Assembly (NCBI RefSeq): GCF_037038585.1
Contig: NC_092520.1
Span: 149,233,104 to 149,297,103, forward strand
Reading direction: 5' to 3'
From: Patagioenas fasciata
Lineage: Eukaryota > Chordata > Aves > Columbiformes > Columbidae
Length of the DNA: 64,000 nucleotides
Positions 25,249-38,861 of the stretch are shown here, one piece after another. How positions within the stretch are numbered: the first letter of the stretch is position 1; every line of letters begins with the position of its first letter. The position numbers and the translations under genes are program-made. The notes below the pieces were generated by a model. The model was given only the letters and a program-made list of their open reading frames with translations. It did no database searches and had not been told where the DNA came from.

Positions 25249-28200
25249 CATTCAGTCACCAGTGGAAAGAAACTCATGCCCCTTGGAGAAGAGTATGGTG
25301 GAAGCCTATTGCTCAAAGCGATGCCGAAGGAACTTTGATAGGACTCAGAATTTCGGAAGGCAAATTTTGAATGCATGCTTGTGTTTGACTTACGTTACAG
25401 GAGTCACTTGGCTCCTGTAGGACATGCTGGGGAATGAATGAAAACCTTCCTTCAGTCAAGATCTGTGTTTAGGCTGAACCCATTTTAATCACACCAGCCA
25501 GGAGTGTGGGTGGGACATGTACCTTCAATATCTTGGTTATCACTGGGGAAGCCATGGAGACAAAGCAGTCATCCATTGCAGCAGGGGTGAAGTAGCACCT
25601 CCTGTTACTCAACACGGGCTCACCTCGTCCATATAAAGTACCACCAATGTGCTTCATTGCAAGTGCTACCAGGTCCTTCTGAGCCAGGAAAGATGGTCAT
25701 AATGATCACATAAAAGGGTTTCGAGGGGTTAATGCTGAGGAAATGGTGACCACTTTTACAGCTCTAAATGTGACTTGAAAATTATTCTAAAGAAAGGGAA
25801 AGTGGTGTTGGAATATCACCCTAGAAGGATGATTCTACAAGTAGGATAAAAGATCCTTTGAGGGAAAACCTCACCTGAATGTTTTACTCATAAGATAGTC
25901 ATTTTGTAGTAATTCAGGTTCATGATGTCAGTATTGTCAAATATCACATGGCTTTACCCTTTGCCCTCTTCCTCCAAGCCAAATAATTATTACTCTGAAA
26001 AAAATGGAAGTATCCGAAGGCAATGGGAAGCTCTAGAAGTACTTGTCCTCCTGTCCAGTCCCCAGTAAAAAATCAACCAACCAACCAACCAACCAGCTGA
26101 CCTGATCAATATAGGAGGTAAAATAAGGCCACAGAGAAATTAGGGGAGATTTCCTAGCCTAGAAAGGTACTAAAGAGGTTTTTTTATGGGTGTGCAGGGG
26201 CAAAGCCTATTTATCATGGTGATAACACTGACAAAACACTTTGTCAAAATGTTCTCACCACCTCCCCCCAAAGATACAGAAAATGGCCTATAGCTGCTCA
26301 GTCATAAATCTATATTTTTAAATACTGAAGTGGGAAAACAAATTCTCTCCAGAATTGAGGCTTTTATTTTTGAGCTTTATTTATTTAACTTATAATAATC
26401 AAATAATTAATATATTTTCTCTGTTTTATACAAATTGGGCAGTATCCTTCACAGCTGGCCACGTGGCTGAGCATTGTGACTTGTATTGTCTAAAGTTAGA
26501 AAAATGCAGGACCACTGAGACGTGCTTGAATAAGTCCCCTTGATGATGTTTCTAAAGCAAATGGCTGCAGAGCGCATTCGACCATACTGTCACTGTAAGA
26601 ACAGCACTTCTACTGTGTCCACCAGGGTTTGTACCAGTTCACAGAGAGTGCTAGTGGAATCGTGCTTGGTCCCACTTCCTTTGGGTTGGGACATCAGGGT
26701 AGGTCATCAGTTTGTTCCTCTAGCAGGAGGGAGCTGCTGTGAAAGTTGTTATATTCGAGCTTGATTGTGGCCAGTCCCTGCAGCAGAGCAGCCCGGGGTT
26801 TGGCATTATTAGTAAAGGACAGTTCTGATTAGGTAGGCAATGTCTTGATACACATCTGTGAGGAAAAGCCTGAGTGACAGTGACCCACGTGGCATCCGAA
26901 TTTAGCTGCTGCTGGCCATGGCACCTCAGCAAGCTCAGTGTGATGGGACAGCCATGCGCTGCTGGCTCCGCAGGCTTCATTTAAAAGGTTCGGTGTCTGC
27001 CTGCTACTGGTGATCAAATGACTGACAAATTATTAACATGACTCCAACTGCATTTGGAGCTCAGACAGAGTACAGACTGGTGCAGAGATCTGCCCTGCCA
27101 GGGCTTGTAGACCTGCTAGAGCCATGGCTGTGCACCCAGCAAGATGAGGCTGGACTTGGAAGGTTCTGGTCCCTGCTGACCAAGGAGGGTGGCCAGTGCC
27201 TGCAGCTGGGCAGAGGTGGGAGGCAGAGACCATCTGCGGTAGAAGTAGTGACACACTTTTAGGGGCTCCCTCCCTTTGAATGAGCTTCCCAAGGGAGCAG
27301 CTGGGACCAAAACAAGCGAGTCTCATGCTGGTGCATTTTCCCTTCCCCCCCCCAGCCCAAGCAGCCTACTTTGCTTTCAGAGGCCAAGGCCAGTTTTGAG
27401 GTCCTGGAGCTGTGTCAGCAACCCTTGTCTTTTGACATGACTTTTATGGCCATGGACTTGCTGACCTGACATTTCTGGAGGTCCCCAGTGCGGGCACACT
27501 GCTGGCTGCCTTGCATGGAGTAGCTTTGCACAGCCCTGGCACTGCTGGAGTGGCCAGAGGAGATGGGATCACACCAGCAGAAACCCATGGGATGGAGAAA
27601 CCAAAGCTTTGAGGCAGCTTCACCAAAGCCCTATGGGCCTGAGCTGACTGCCTGGGGTACTGCTGTTGGCAGTGAGTTTTGTGGCTGACAGAGGAGTGTT
27701 TGGTGCAGCCCCTGACAGAGGTGCTGTGCAAAAACCCCTGTGGAGAAGGCATCTGCGGAGTGCTCTGACAGCCAGCTGAAGTGTGGGGGATAGGGCTGGG
27801 GGGAGACACGACTCATTTAAAAACATGTATCAGCTATAAACTTTGCCTCATAAAGATATATTAAATAAATACTATATATTCTACAAGCCCCACAGCAGTG
27901 TGGCTTTAAATTGTGGCCAATGAAACATATTTTTTCAAATATAGAAAAAGCTGTATTTTTTATAGCAATGCTTTGTGAGGGGAAGACTTAGTTCTGTGCT
28001 TTTAACTTTGGCTTAGTCTTAGTTTGTCTTTCCTGAGAGACCTGGTAGAAATGATTGTCTCATTCTTGTCCTAGAACTTGATCCAAGCCATCTTGACCTC
28101 CTAAAACTGGTGCACATGTGAAAGTATGGTATAGCTTTGAGTGCCTCCCTCCCAGATCCTGGAGAAGTATTACCATTTTTGCAACACTGCCTTACTTGCA

Positions 28201-30340
28201 GAATAATGTAGAAAGATGAGACCAACCTTCCTGTGAGGGAGGTGGTTTGGTTGGAAGGCTTGGTATATGTGCATCCACATGCCTCAGTTAAACAGGTAAC
28301 ATATCCATAGAGTTTAATCCCAGTTGAACTGGATTACGTTTATATGCCAGAAGGCCAACTCTCCACATCTTGGAGCTGGGTTTATGGTCGTTATGAAGAG
28401 AGGGGGGCTTGGTAGTGAACCCTGCTTTCCTGAACCGGCACTTTATACCCCATCTATGCAGGATGACCATCTGCAAACTGGCAGCGTATTTGGAGAACGA
28501 TTCAGACCATGAGCTACCAAAGCAGTTTAACCCTTGTGAGCTTTTGAGCTGACTCCGTGTCTCGTTGGCGTCCGTGCTGAAACGCTGTGTTTTTTCAGGA
28601 CATTAATCTTGTGAAAGGTTTATTGCAAGCAAAGAAGAAGAATGGAGTGTGGCATGAAATGGGTTGCCTCCACCAAAATGGAATGCTGTTGTGGAAGATA
28701 AATCAAGCGACATACCTTGTGATAAACTGGATATTATCTTAATTAATCATAGGAAATGTCCTCTTCCTCTAGCATTGCACTGCTTCTAAAATAATGAGTT
28801 ATAAATACATTGTTTTCTGATGACTCCAGTGCTCAGCATGGTTAGGAGAGATTATAAATTAATAAATGGGTGAAGCTTTAGCTGGTGGGGAAGAATTCAC
28901 ACTCTGCAAGCTGCGTTGCCTAAACCTCAGCACTCACCGATATGAAAGTGGAGAATTAATGGAAAGTTGGTTAGACAGGACTATCCCTATGCGCACTGTG
29001 CATTTTAATCCTAAATGAAAAACATAATAACTGTGTTGCTTTTTCCTTTCCCATGAATAATATTTTCAGTGGATGGATTTTGTTTTATTTTATTGCTTAT
29101 TTAAAGTCTAGCATTCTTTGCTTCCATTCCTTTTCCATCCCCTGGGATAAATGATGCAGTGGGGGGCGTTTTCTCCCTTTCTCAGACTCCTTAGACTAGA
29201 TTTTCCTACAAATGTGCAGGCAACTTGTTTTGGCCAGAGGGTAAGTGAATGCAGCAGTGCAAATGGCCTTCATTCCAGAGATCTTGACAAGCAGGGGGTG
29301 TGTGCATGCATGCACATGGGTGGAAGAAGTCTAAATCAAAAATATCAAAAATAAAGAGCCTAACTTGCAGGGGAGGCTGGACACCCCTAAAATTATCTAA
29401 AAACCATGAAAGCTTCTCACCAGTTATAGGAACCAGGCCAGATATGCTGCACAATATTTGATGAAAGAAGAGAATTGTCATTCTAATTTTAATAGTTAGG
29501 CAATTTAGCATATAGTTGTATGATCTTTTGCCCCACTTGTCCTCCAGTTCGGTGAAATGGTATATGCTTAACTCTCCTCAATCTGCGTGTGATTAAGTTG
29601 ACGAAGTGCTCAATTTCTACCTTTGATATATGCAATTATGCACAATCTTTGGAAAAAAATAGCCCTTAGAGGTTTTTTTTCCCCAACCTTCGTTCTCTTG
29701 CAGCAGTTTCAAAATGCACCATTTTGCTTTCATGTACATTTAAACCCAGGAGCAAAAAAAGAAAAAAAGACAAAAAAAAAAAAAAGGCGCTTGGCATTCA
29801 CTAGTGCACTAATGTTTCAATGTGGCAAAGTTGCTTCAGGTAATCTTTATAACTTTGTGCAGAAGTTCATTGCCATGTTTGTACTGACTTGCTGAAAATT
29901 TTTTCTTCTGGAAAATAACACCCAGTGGTATCCTCTGTAAAAGTTATGGCTTCTACAACTGTATTAATATAGAAATCTCTGCCTAAAGTGGATGTCACGC
30001 TGCGTGTTCCTCTCATGTGGGAATTGTTTGCATTGCCTGTTGTTCATATGGTTCTTATTTCTGTACCTGTTTTTTTAACCAGTTGTGCATATCTTTAGAA
30101 ACCAAACCAAACCACAACACCAAAAAACAAGAAAAACAGCAACAAGAAAGCAGCCTTTGGATTAGAAATCTTGTGAAAATTAATTCAGACTTAGCAGCAA
30201 CTGGGTGTTTGTCAGTGGTACAGGAATTTGCAAAGTCTTTGCTTTTTTTCACTGTGGGATTTATGGCTAGATTTCACATAAAGGAATTATGCTCGAAGTC
30301 TTTGCAAAAGAAAATGTATGTAAATGTCTATTTTATATAA
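25249..30340 (+). other. TMTC1 3' UTR and flank, end not fixed
   Basis: This follows the TMTC1 stop and has no supported coding exon. Possible polyadenylation signals AATAAA stand at 27864-27869, 28861-28866 and 29350-29355. The sequence from 29.5 to 30.34 kb is AT-rich and UTR-like, so a long 3' UTR is possible. I cannot tell which signal is used. A short (AACC)n run is at 26069-26093 and an A-rich tract at 29753-29786. Confidence 0.45.
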
Positions 30341-32591
30341 AACGTAAGAAAAGTAAGTGCCATGTCTGGTTTTGTTCTCTTGGCTGTGGGGTCAGTCTTT
30401 TCCTTAGGATCAACCATGAACAAGTTCCTCTGGAGGTGGAAGGGCCAAAGTTTCTTATTCCACTTGCTTTACATTTTACTGCCCAAGGAGTCCCAGTTAT
30501 TGGTCATGTAGCATCAACTATGCAGCACACGTATTTGAGTCTGGCCATATAAAAATATTGGAGCAGGCATTTTTGGAGCCTGAGCATGAGAAAGGACAAG
30601 GGCTGGTGCTTACATGGTCTTGATGATTGGACATGTTATACTGACATGAGCTCTTAGTGTCAGGCTTTATACATCTGTTGGGCGTGTCAAGTCTACAGAG
30701 TGCGAAGATAAAAACAGAACAGAAATTAAACTCATTTTCTTCTAATTCCCTTCTTCCTGGCAGGCATTCCCAGATGCTTCTGTGTGCTCCCAGGGCTTGG
30801 GTTCACTTCGGACATCATGATGGTGATAAACACCTCCACTGAATACGGACCTTAAAGAGAATCAAAAGCCCCGAACACAGCTGTAGTGTTTCCTACCATC
30901 TTGGTGTGTGCAGAGCCATCTGTAGCATGAAGGGGAATTGCACTCTCACTTTGAAGTCAGCCTGTACATTCTGAACTTCTCCAGATCCCAACACCACAGG
31001 GTTTCTTAATGGAGCTTGCTATCCAACACCCCCTTGCCCAGGTCCACGTTTGTCCTGATGGAGAAATAAGATGTATAGTCAGGTTGTAGTATGGATCCTA
31101 CCCTGTGGAGTAGTGTGCAGGTTTTGCTCTTTCAGCAGAATAAGGAATACAGCATGTTGGGCTTGCCTCCTGCCATCGCCTGCAGATGTAGTTGGCCTTT
31201 GGTGGTGTTATGACAGGAGAGGGGCCTTCCTACTGCCAGCTGGCCAACAGCGCCATGACGTGACAAGTGGGGAGAGGCTGGGAAATGCTTGCTTCTTCCA
31301 GACCCAGCAGCCCCCAGGTGAAGTGGAGATGTCTGATCTACTGTGAGTGACACCAGGGACCCATGTTCCTGGAAGCAGCGCAGCACTCAGGAGGGGTCTG
31401 TAGTTCCTGGTCCTAAAGAAAAGGCAGTTCCATGCTTTGCTTGCTCTTTCACTGATGGATATAGCAGCTTTCCCTGTAAAAAAGGTTAATTCTCATCCTT
31501 ATGGCAGCTACTTAAGCCTCTCTGTAAACCCCAGGAATTGCTTCACAGATGAAGAGCTGCTAGAGGTGTCCGATTCTCGTGGTGTCCTCTGGGAAGGAGA
31601 AGGCAAACACACCACATGCCTCATAAACACGTTCCTCCTGGCTGGCCTGGGTGAGGACAGACCACAGAGAAAGGAACTTGGCTGGACTCGCCCCTGCCTG
31701 TGCTAACCTTCCACTGCAATAAGATGATCCCCCTGTACTCAGAGCTGGTGAGGCCTCACCTCAAAACCTGTGTTCAGTTTTGGGCCCCTCACTACGAGAA
31801 AGACATTGAGGTGCTGGGGAGAGTTCAGAGAAGGGTGACGAGGCTGGTGAGGGGTCTGGAGCACAAGTCTGATGAGGAGCGGCTGAGGGAACTGGGGCTG
31901 TTTAGCCTGGAGAAAAGGAAGCTGAGAGAAGACCTTATCTCTGTCTACAACTACCTGAAAGGAGGTTGTAGCATGGAGAGTGTTGGTCTGTTCTCCCAAG
32001 TAGCAAGAGATGGGACAAGAGGAAATGGCCTCAAGTTGCGCCAGAGGAAGTTTAGTTTGGCTATTAGGGAAAATTTCTTCATGGAAAGGCTTGTGAAGCA
32101 CTGAACAGTGGTTGAGTCACCATCTCTGGAGGTGCTTAAAAAAACATGTAGATGAGGTTCTTAGGAACATGGTTTAGTGCCAGTGTTAGGTTAATGGTCG
32201 GATTCGATGATCTTGAGGGTCTCTTCCAACCAAAATGATTCTATGATTTCTTTCAAAAGAAGATTTTTTTCAAAAGATTTGTTTCAGACCACAGAGGTTG
32301 AGGCAGCTCAGGACTGGTGGCAATGGTAAGGGGGAATGCTAGCTCCTGCTGCTGTCCCTGTGCAAAGCAGGCAGAAAACTACAAATAGGAGAGCCCAGGG
32401 AGCTGATGATCCCCAGCAAGACATGGCTGGAGAGCCTCCATACACAGCTGATTTGCAGTCCTGCAGCCTCACCTGCCAAAACTGATTGGCTCCCTCATCT
32501 CTTAAAGAGGCTGGTTAGGTGCAGATGGGTGAGGTTTGTTTTTGTTGTGTGTAGTTCAGCTCAGGTTTGGTTTGAGTACTTTCCCTGGACC
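30341..32591. other. Intergenic stretch between TMTC1 and ovochymase remnant
   Basis: No supported exon. A CR1 fragment (+ strand) fills about 31720-32250, some 340 bases before the ovochymase signal-peptide exon. No TATA box or other promoter element could be assigned. Confidence 0.6.
31720..32250 (+). mobile_element. CR1 LINE fragment with reverse transcriptase C-terminus remnant
   Basis: The frame includes [37 protein letters not shown] and [19 protein letters not shown], the CR1 ORF2 end. The copy ends with the tail GATTCTATGATT. It lies just upstream of the ovochymase signal-peptide exon. Confidence 0.88.
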
Positions 32592-32643
32592 ATGGTGGGA
32601 GTAGGGTTCCTTGTGCTGCTGGTGCCCCTTCTTGTTCTATGTG
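32592..32643 (+). pseudogene. OVCH1: Ovochymase exon 1, signal peptide
   Basis: ATG at 32592 in the context ACCATGG opens MVGVGFLVLLVPLLVLC, a clean hydrophobic signal sequence, followed by donor GTGAGT at 32644. It ends in phase 1, which fits the two-base start of the exon at 35095. It is still intact. The assignment rests on position, phase and signal-peptide character. Confidence 0.7.
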
Positions 32644-35094
32644 GTGAGTCCTGTGTGTGGATTGTGGGGTGAGGGCTGTGGGGTGGTGTGTCCCAGTGTG
32701 GGGGGTTTACAGCAGTGAGCACTAGCTTTTTCTGCTCTTTTTAGGGTACCAAACAGGTGAATACAAACAGTTGGTTTTCAGAAATTATACTGGTGCTTGG
32801 TGTGTTTATTCCTGGTGAGTGATTTTTGGACTGCCCCTACTGAAAGCTTTTCTTACCCTCTCCATCTGGGTGCTGTTTTCCCACAACTCTCTCCTGGCTG
32901 CTGTGGCAAGAGAGCAGTTCCCCATGTAGGCTGCTCAGCTGCTGTGTGATCCCTTGGCTGTGCAAGAAAGAGCAATGGCTTGGTCCTGTTGAGTGGCTGA
33001 CTGGTGTCAATCAGGTCAGAAAAACGTCTAGGAGAGCCATGAATGGCAGCGCGTTCTCAAAAATCTTTCTTATGCATCCTCCTGCAGTGGTGAACATATT
33101 TGTAACTCCCATTCTGGCCTGCTACCATATCCATGGAAAAATTTATTTGCTAGGGATGCTTATAGATAAGAGAAGGGAATAGTAATGTAACTAGTGCTAA
33201 AAAGATCTGCCCACCTGGGGCAAGAGAAAGGATAACCACCTAACTGCCATTCTTCCCACCCTTCTTCAATATGATGCTTATCCTGCTGTTGCTAGTGCTA
33301 TTTCTCTCCCCACCCAAGGGAATGGTGTTTTCTCCATCATTTACTTCCCTGATAAAGTCTATTTATTTTCTACTTCACTAGTAGACTTGCTGCTATAGCA
33401 ATAATCACCACAATGTCTTCTTGGAAAAGCTATTCAGCAGGAAGGGCTAAGGAGAGCTTGGTTCAGGTCAATGGCTTAGAAAATTGTGCCTGATTTCATG
33501 ATTGAGCTTTCTGCAGTAGTCAGCTGTTTTGAGGCCAGAGAGTGTCCTGGGAATATGATGAAATGCTGTTAAAAAAGGGAGGGAGAGAGAGGCTGGCCTG
33601 AATGGGACAGCAAAGAGCTCAGCCTCTCTACAGCCAGGAGTGCTTCAGGAATTGTGCAAGGATCCCCACAGCTTGTGGGGTGAGGCCCACTTGTTGCTGC
33701 TGAGGTCTTGGGGTGGCTGGCCATCCAGGTAGAGGAGAAAGACATGGGCTCCTCAGTTCACTGGCACTTGAGTAGTACGGTGTGAGAGATTGGTGGGCTT
33801 TCTAATGCTTGCCAATCTGATGGGCAGGTTAAGCAAGTAGCATTGCCTTGAAGCCTAAGCAGAGGACATAGGGCCCAAAGTTAAGGAGAGATCTGGAAGG
33901 GTATCATTGTGATAGTTGGTAACTTTTTGGATTCAGATTCAGTCTCCTGGTGACTCCATTGAGTTATTCCAGGCTCTTGCCTGGACAAACACCGTGTGAG
34001 GACCTCCTGAATCATGAGCATTATGTGTGTGTGTGTCTGGGAACCGAACTCTTATCCCAGCCTCGGCTTGAGAGAGGCAGAGGACCTCTCCTGTTGGCAT
34101 GGAAACGCATTGGGCAGGAGTGATTAACAAAGTGATTTTAGCTGATGCAGACACAAGCCAGTTGAAGGGTGTGGAGGAAGAGCTGCTGTCCTCTTCCCAG
34201 CAGAGGAGCCAGAAGCTCGATGCTAACCCTTTCCTGAAACCACCCAGCCTGGAGAAGCAGACCTCTGGTATGAGCAGTCGCAAACGGTTCCTTTTCCTTG
34301 CGTCCCAAGTATTAGAGATCATTCCTCCTGTGCGATCTTTGCTGTGATGATAGCATTTTGGAGCTGACCTAGGGGAGCAGCACACCCCTTCCTTTTCCCC
34401 CCTCCCCAGCATGTGGTCCAACAGACCTGTCAGTGTGTGCATCGGTCCCCGCTGGGTGAGGGCTGAGCGGGGTTTTCCCAGAGAACATAAATGTGATGGC
34501 TACAAATTTGTCTGAAACTGCACAATTCAATGAAGCATCTAAAACTTAATCAGATCCAGCCATTCCTGGCTGGACCCCAATCTAAGTCAAAAGGCCCTGT
34601 GCTTATTGTCCACTTTTTAAAGGCACAATTGGTGCCAAAAGCAATGTGAGAAAGCTCTGTTTCCCCAGGAAACTTAAGGTATAGAAGCTTTGAAATAATA
34701 AACTTTGAATAAAGTAGGGTGGCATCATTGTAACTTGTTGCATTTGTTACCTCATTTTGTAAGTCCTAGTTGCATTTCATGAAGAGCAATTAGGCTCCTG
34801 GATGAAATCTGCATTTGTTTTTTTTTTCAGTGTGCGTACACACCATGAAAGTACCTCACAGGAGACCTCAGCTTTGCATACATGAGCTTCTTATCAAGAA
34901 ATACAGTTTCTATGCATTTTCATTTATTTCCATATAATTGCCTTCAGCTTGGAGCTCAGGCTGGAGCTAGGAAAGCTGCGACACCAGGGGTTTGTCCCAT
35001 TAATTCCCTTCGTGTCAGAAGAGCCTGAGGTGATGTATTTGAGCATATGGGGGGTTGTCTCACTGCAAAACTCTCTTGTTTGTCTTCTGTGTAG

Positions 35095-35213
35095 ACCTGA
35101 AACATAGAGTTCACCCCATCAACCTGAAGAGCACAGATGATGCTCTGCCACTGGGATTCTTCTCTCAAATCCTTGGTGAGAGAGAGTCGGTGCCTGGAGG
35201 GCAGCCCTGGCAG
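35095..35213 (+). pseudogene. OVCH1: Ovochymase protease 1, activation-site exon
   Basis: Acceptor CTTCTGTGTAG; ends CCC TGG CAG before GTCTGT. It reads SQILGERESVPGGQPWQ, the trypsin-family N-terminus usually seen as R-IVGG...PWQ. The activation Arg is Gln here and the Gly-Gly after it is Gly-Glu, so tryptic activation would fail. The frame is open. A short CR1 sits 70 bases downstream. Confidence 0.85.
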
Positions 35214-35283
35214 GTCTGTGTTGCAGTACGCTGCCTTCCTCCTGGAAAAGGTGAAGGAGAGACAGCAGCTTTCTTCCTCAAGC

Positions 35284-35383
35284 CATAGAATTGTAGAATC
35301 ATTTAGGTTGGAAGAGACCCTCAAGATCATTGAGTCCAATCATTAACCTAACGCTGGCACTAAACCATGTCCCTAAGAAATCA
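35284..35383 (-). mobile_element. Short CR1 3' fragment
   Basis: It begins ATAGAATTGTAGAATCATTT and runs through TGGCACTAAACCATGTCC. Same subfamily as the copies at 31720 and 52943. It lies 70 bases after the first protease 1 exon. Confidence 0.82.
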
Positions 35384-36183
35384 TTGAATGCTGCTCAGTC
35401 AAGTTGAACTAAAAGTCTTTCTTACCCAGCTTCCCAGGCTGACTCCCCTCCCAAAGTAGGAGGAAATGAGCTGATCTAATAGTGTAGACAAGTCTCTGGC
35501 TGCCATGAGCTAATGCAACTGCGGAGTTTTTGTGATGTGCACCAGCTGATGATTTGCTGGGTTTTATGGTATAGCAAGAGGCTGCAGAGGAAAGTTGCCT
35601 CACCTGATGGTTTGTGTTCACATAAGAAAAACACAGAGCAATGACTGTGGGAGGAAATTAGACAAGTACCTGAGCAGGACATGGTTTTATTTAGAAAAGT
35701 GCTACTTGTTTGCACATGTGGCAAACAGTATTTGCCACCTCCCTCTCCCTAAAAGCCAGTCCCAGCACACAGATCAGCTTGAAAATGTATGCAGATAGTA
35801 GCGTGAAGGGCAGGAAGGAAAAGGAGGGGGTGGTGTAGGAGGAAGGTAGGGTGCTAGGGTTGGGGGATGGATCCTCTGAGCGGCATCAAGCCTTGGAAGC
35901 TCAGGAACACAAGGATGAGGAGTGAGAAGGCTGTTCATTCCCCTCTGGTTTGGGGTGCTCCGGAGTCTCAATCCTCTCATGCTGCACTGCAGCTGAAGGT
36001 GGTTGCCAAGGGTCAGCAATGGCTTGGAAATGACTCCTCTCGGCTCCAGGTAGCTGGGCATCCCACACAAACACTGGGAGGAAAAAGTTGTTTTCCAGGC
36101 TGGGATGATCTTTTTTATTTCACATTTTGGAGAGGTGATAGGACTCTCCTAATCTCAAAACATACCCAAGCCTTTCTTTGAAG

Positions 36184-36281
36184 GTGTCCCTCAGACTGGG
36201 CCATTTCCATTTCTGTAATGGTGGTTTGGTCGGAGGAGATGTGATTATTACCACCACTCACTGTGTGGTCAGCCTGCAGCA
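36184..36281 (+). pseudogene. OVCH1: Ovochymase protease 1, catalytic His exon
   Basis: It starts in phase 0 with VSLRLGHFHFCNGGLVGG, then DVIITTTHCVVSLQQ, corresponding to the usual CGGSL...VLTAAHC. The catalytic His is present, but the AAHC alanines are Thr. The expected donor after 36281 reads ATAAGT where GTAAGT is expected. With this donor the phase (2) fits the next exon exactly (CA plus G gives Gln). Confidence 0.87.
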
Positions 36282-38697
36282 ATAAGTCAGCCTGACCTCC
36301 TCACTTGTTCTTGATGCCTCTTGAAGCAGAAGTTCTTCTTATGATGTGGGGAGCTCCTGAGCTCAGGTATGTGGTTCTCAGTCAGGGAGGGAAATGCTCC
36401 CCCTGGGACTGAGTGCTCTGCCACTGTCAGATCTGCCAGATGTCCTTGAGCGACTGGTGCACCCCCCAGCACCCTGCTTGCTCCTGCTGGTTCTCTGCAT
36501 GGTTCTCCCCAAAGCCTGGGGAGAGGGGTCCCCTGCACAGGGAGATTGTGAATCAAATTTGAATGTCCTGTTCAGTGCCCAGACCAGAGAAGCATTTCTG
36601 AGGCAGAAGGAGCAGCACTGCAGCTTCCTAGTAAAAGCAGCCCTGGCAAATATCCCATTACTCCTGGCAGTCACATTGGCTTCTGCACTTTTAATGCAAG
36701 ACCAGCTTTACAGGTCACGCTACAGACCTCTTAATGGGCAGGGACAATGATATAAGTGGCCCCTTTGCCAGCCCTTTTATAATCCATTATAATGTAATTG
36801 CAGACCAGTCAGCTTCACATCTGTTTCTTGCTCAACTTGAGCATCGTTTTTGAGGGCTGATGTTGAATAATGATGAAGTCGCTATGGTACAAAAATTTCA
36901 ATGTGCAAGAATAACCTTGATAACGAGGCACCTCCTTGTTTCTCTGTTCAATGCAAAACTAGCCAGTGCTATTGCTCTCCAGTGTTATGTTACCAATGCT
37001 GTTCCTATGTTCCCATTGCTGCAGCATTTGCATTCCCAGATGATCCCAGTGTTAGATGTTGCTGGGAAGTATGGGAGCTTTGCAGCTCTAATAAACAGCC
37101 TCCTGGGCTTAATGCTGAGCTGTGCTATTAGTGGGTCTGTTACCTGTGGCTGGAAGTGATTAGAAAATGAGAGGAATGATTTTCCTGAGAGTGTGTATGT
37201 ATGTATGTGTGTGGGGGGGATATATGTTAATTTACTAGAAAGCATTGAAGCAAAGACTCAAGTTGAACCCCCAGTATCTTGAATCAAAATGTGCAAGGCC
37301 ACACTTCAGGGCAGGCAGCTGTAATACACCATGTGCCTACCAGCACCCTCAAACCAGGCTGTCAAGACTTGTCACCTCTGAAGTCTTCATGGGTGATATA
37401 GTGTGGTGGTGATTCACAGCGGTCAGATTTTCATGAAGGGCTGTAATCCCATGGGGGTTAGAAGGGTTTGAGGACAGGGATTAAAAAAATTAATTAAAAA
37501 GAAACCTATGGAACTACTAGAAATCAGTGATAAATAGGCTCCAAAGCACTGGGGTTTCTTGGGCTCTCAAGTGAACATAGTTTGGAGAGAAAAGGCAGTT
37601 GCTTCAGGTCTGGGTTTTATCCTGTTTTGGTAATAGCGCAGGCAGACCTTTAATCAGGCCTAATTGCAAAGGTCTTGAAACGAGGTCGCTGCTGTGTTGT
37701 GCCCTGTGCTGTGAGAGTTGGTAAGGGCAAATGCTGACAGCCAAAACAGATGAGTTGTGTGGCTCCTATGGGCATCTCTTGCAGTGCCTGGTACTGAGCA
37801 GATCGATGAACCCTGTTCATACCTCCCATTGAGAGCAAAACTGTCTTACCCTGCACCCAATGCGATTGCTGAGTCCCCAGAGGAGATTAAACTCCTTTGC
37901 TAAATATCTGGTTGGCTAAAGATGTGATCTACTGCCAATCTATTTATTGGGTAACTATTCTCATAGCATAACTATCTACCCAATGGTAAAAGACATACTG
38001 AATGGTGTTTTGACTCTGCTGCACCAAATTGCTGTAAATTCAACTGTGGCATTATATTGCTTATAAAATATGCAGAAAAACCATAATGGGCATACACTCA
38101 TCTAGTGTTAATTTAAAATACATGTAACTACATACAATTATCATAAAGCTCTCAGACATAGGACTCTGCTCATCTCCTAAATGTGCTGATAACAAAATTA
38201 GGAAGATTTATGGAGCCAAAACGACTAGGCAATTGCTTTTAAGGCTTTTCATGTGCCTTTTAGAATCCTAGACGGGAGGTAACAGGAGCTGAACTTGATG
38301 TTTCAAGGCCAAAAACCAGCACAGAGGTTCTGTGAGTCCCAAGGCAAAAAGATAAACTGTTGTTTTCCCTCCACAGAGCTGGCAGCAAAGAAATCTGCTG
38401 GCATGCCCCCTGGCCTCCTGGCAGCTTGCTGCTGCCCAGGTATGAACAGTGGCTTGATAGATAGCAGATGAAACAAGAAACCTATTTGTCAATTTAAAAG
38501 TAAGTCCAGTTTTTTCAGCTGGAGGTCAGGGAATCCTCTGTGATGCTGATAATGTGGAATCAGCCCTGCTGAAAGTCCAGCCCCAGCTCCCAGGGTAGGA
38601 GCACATTGTGAGTTTTCAGGCTCAGTATTTTCAGGCTCAGTTTGCTTTGTGGTGGAAGCCTCTTCCCTCATCACCCTGGCACTGTTTTTTCCACCAG

Positions 38698-38861
38698 GAA
38701 ACTCCTGAAGAGCCTGGTGGTGACAGAGGAGGAGTGTCACCTCCAGTGGGCTGGCAGGCAGGAGCAGAACATCCCTGTCTTGTGTGTCATTACCCAGCCC
38801 ATGTTCAACCAGCTGCACTACATAGTCTGTGACGTGGCCCTGCAGCACTCAGTCCAGTATG
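38698..38861 (+). pseudogene. OVCH1: Ovochymase protease 1, catalytic Asp exon
   Basis: Acceptor TTTTTTCCACCAG, donor GTAAGT. The open frame reads KLLKSLVVTEEECHLQWAG, then QEQNIPV, FNQLHYIVCDVAL and QHSVQYG. DVAL carries the catalytic Asp. Compared with the family pattern DIALLYLKH, about three residues are missing after VAL, suggesting a small in-frame deletion. Confidence 0.87.

Noticed and set aside
32745-32813. Possible extra exon GYQTGEYKQLVFRNYTGAW with AG and GTGAGT borders
   Set aside because: Exon 1 (32592-32643, phase 1) already joins in phase to the exon at 35095, and this peptide resembles no ovochymase segment I know.
33939-34442. 167-codon minus-strand frame
   Set aside because: No recognisable motif, and it lies inside an ovochymase intron on the opposite strand; probably chance.
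36394-36750. 118-codon frame with a hydrophobic start resembling a signal peptide
   Set aside because: No splice phase or domain match, and it lies between two placed protease 1 exons. The true signal-peptide exon is better placed at 32592.
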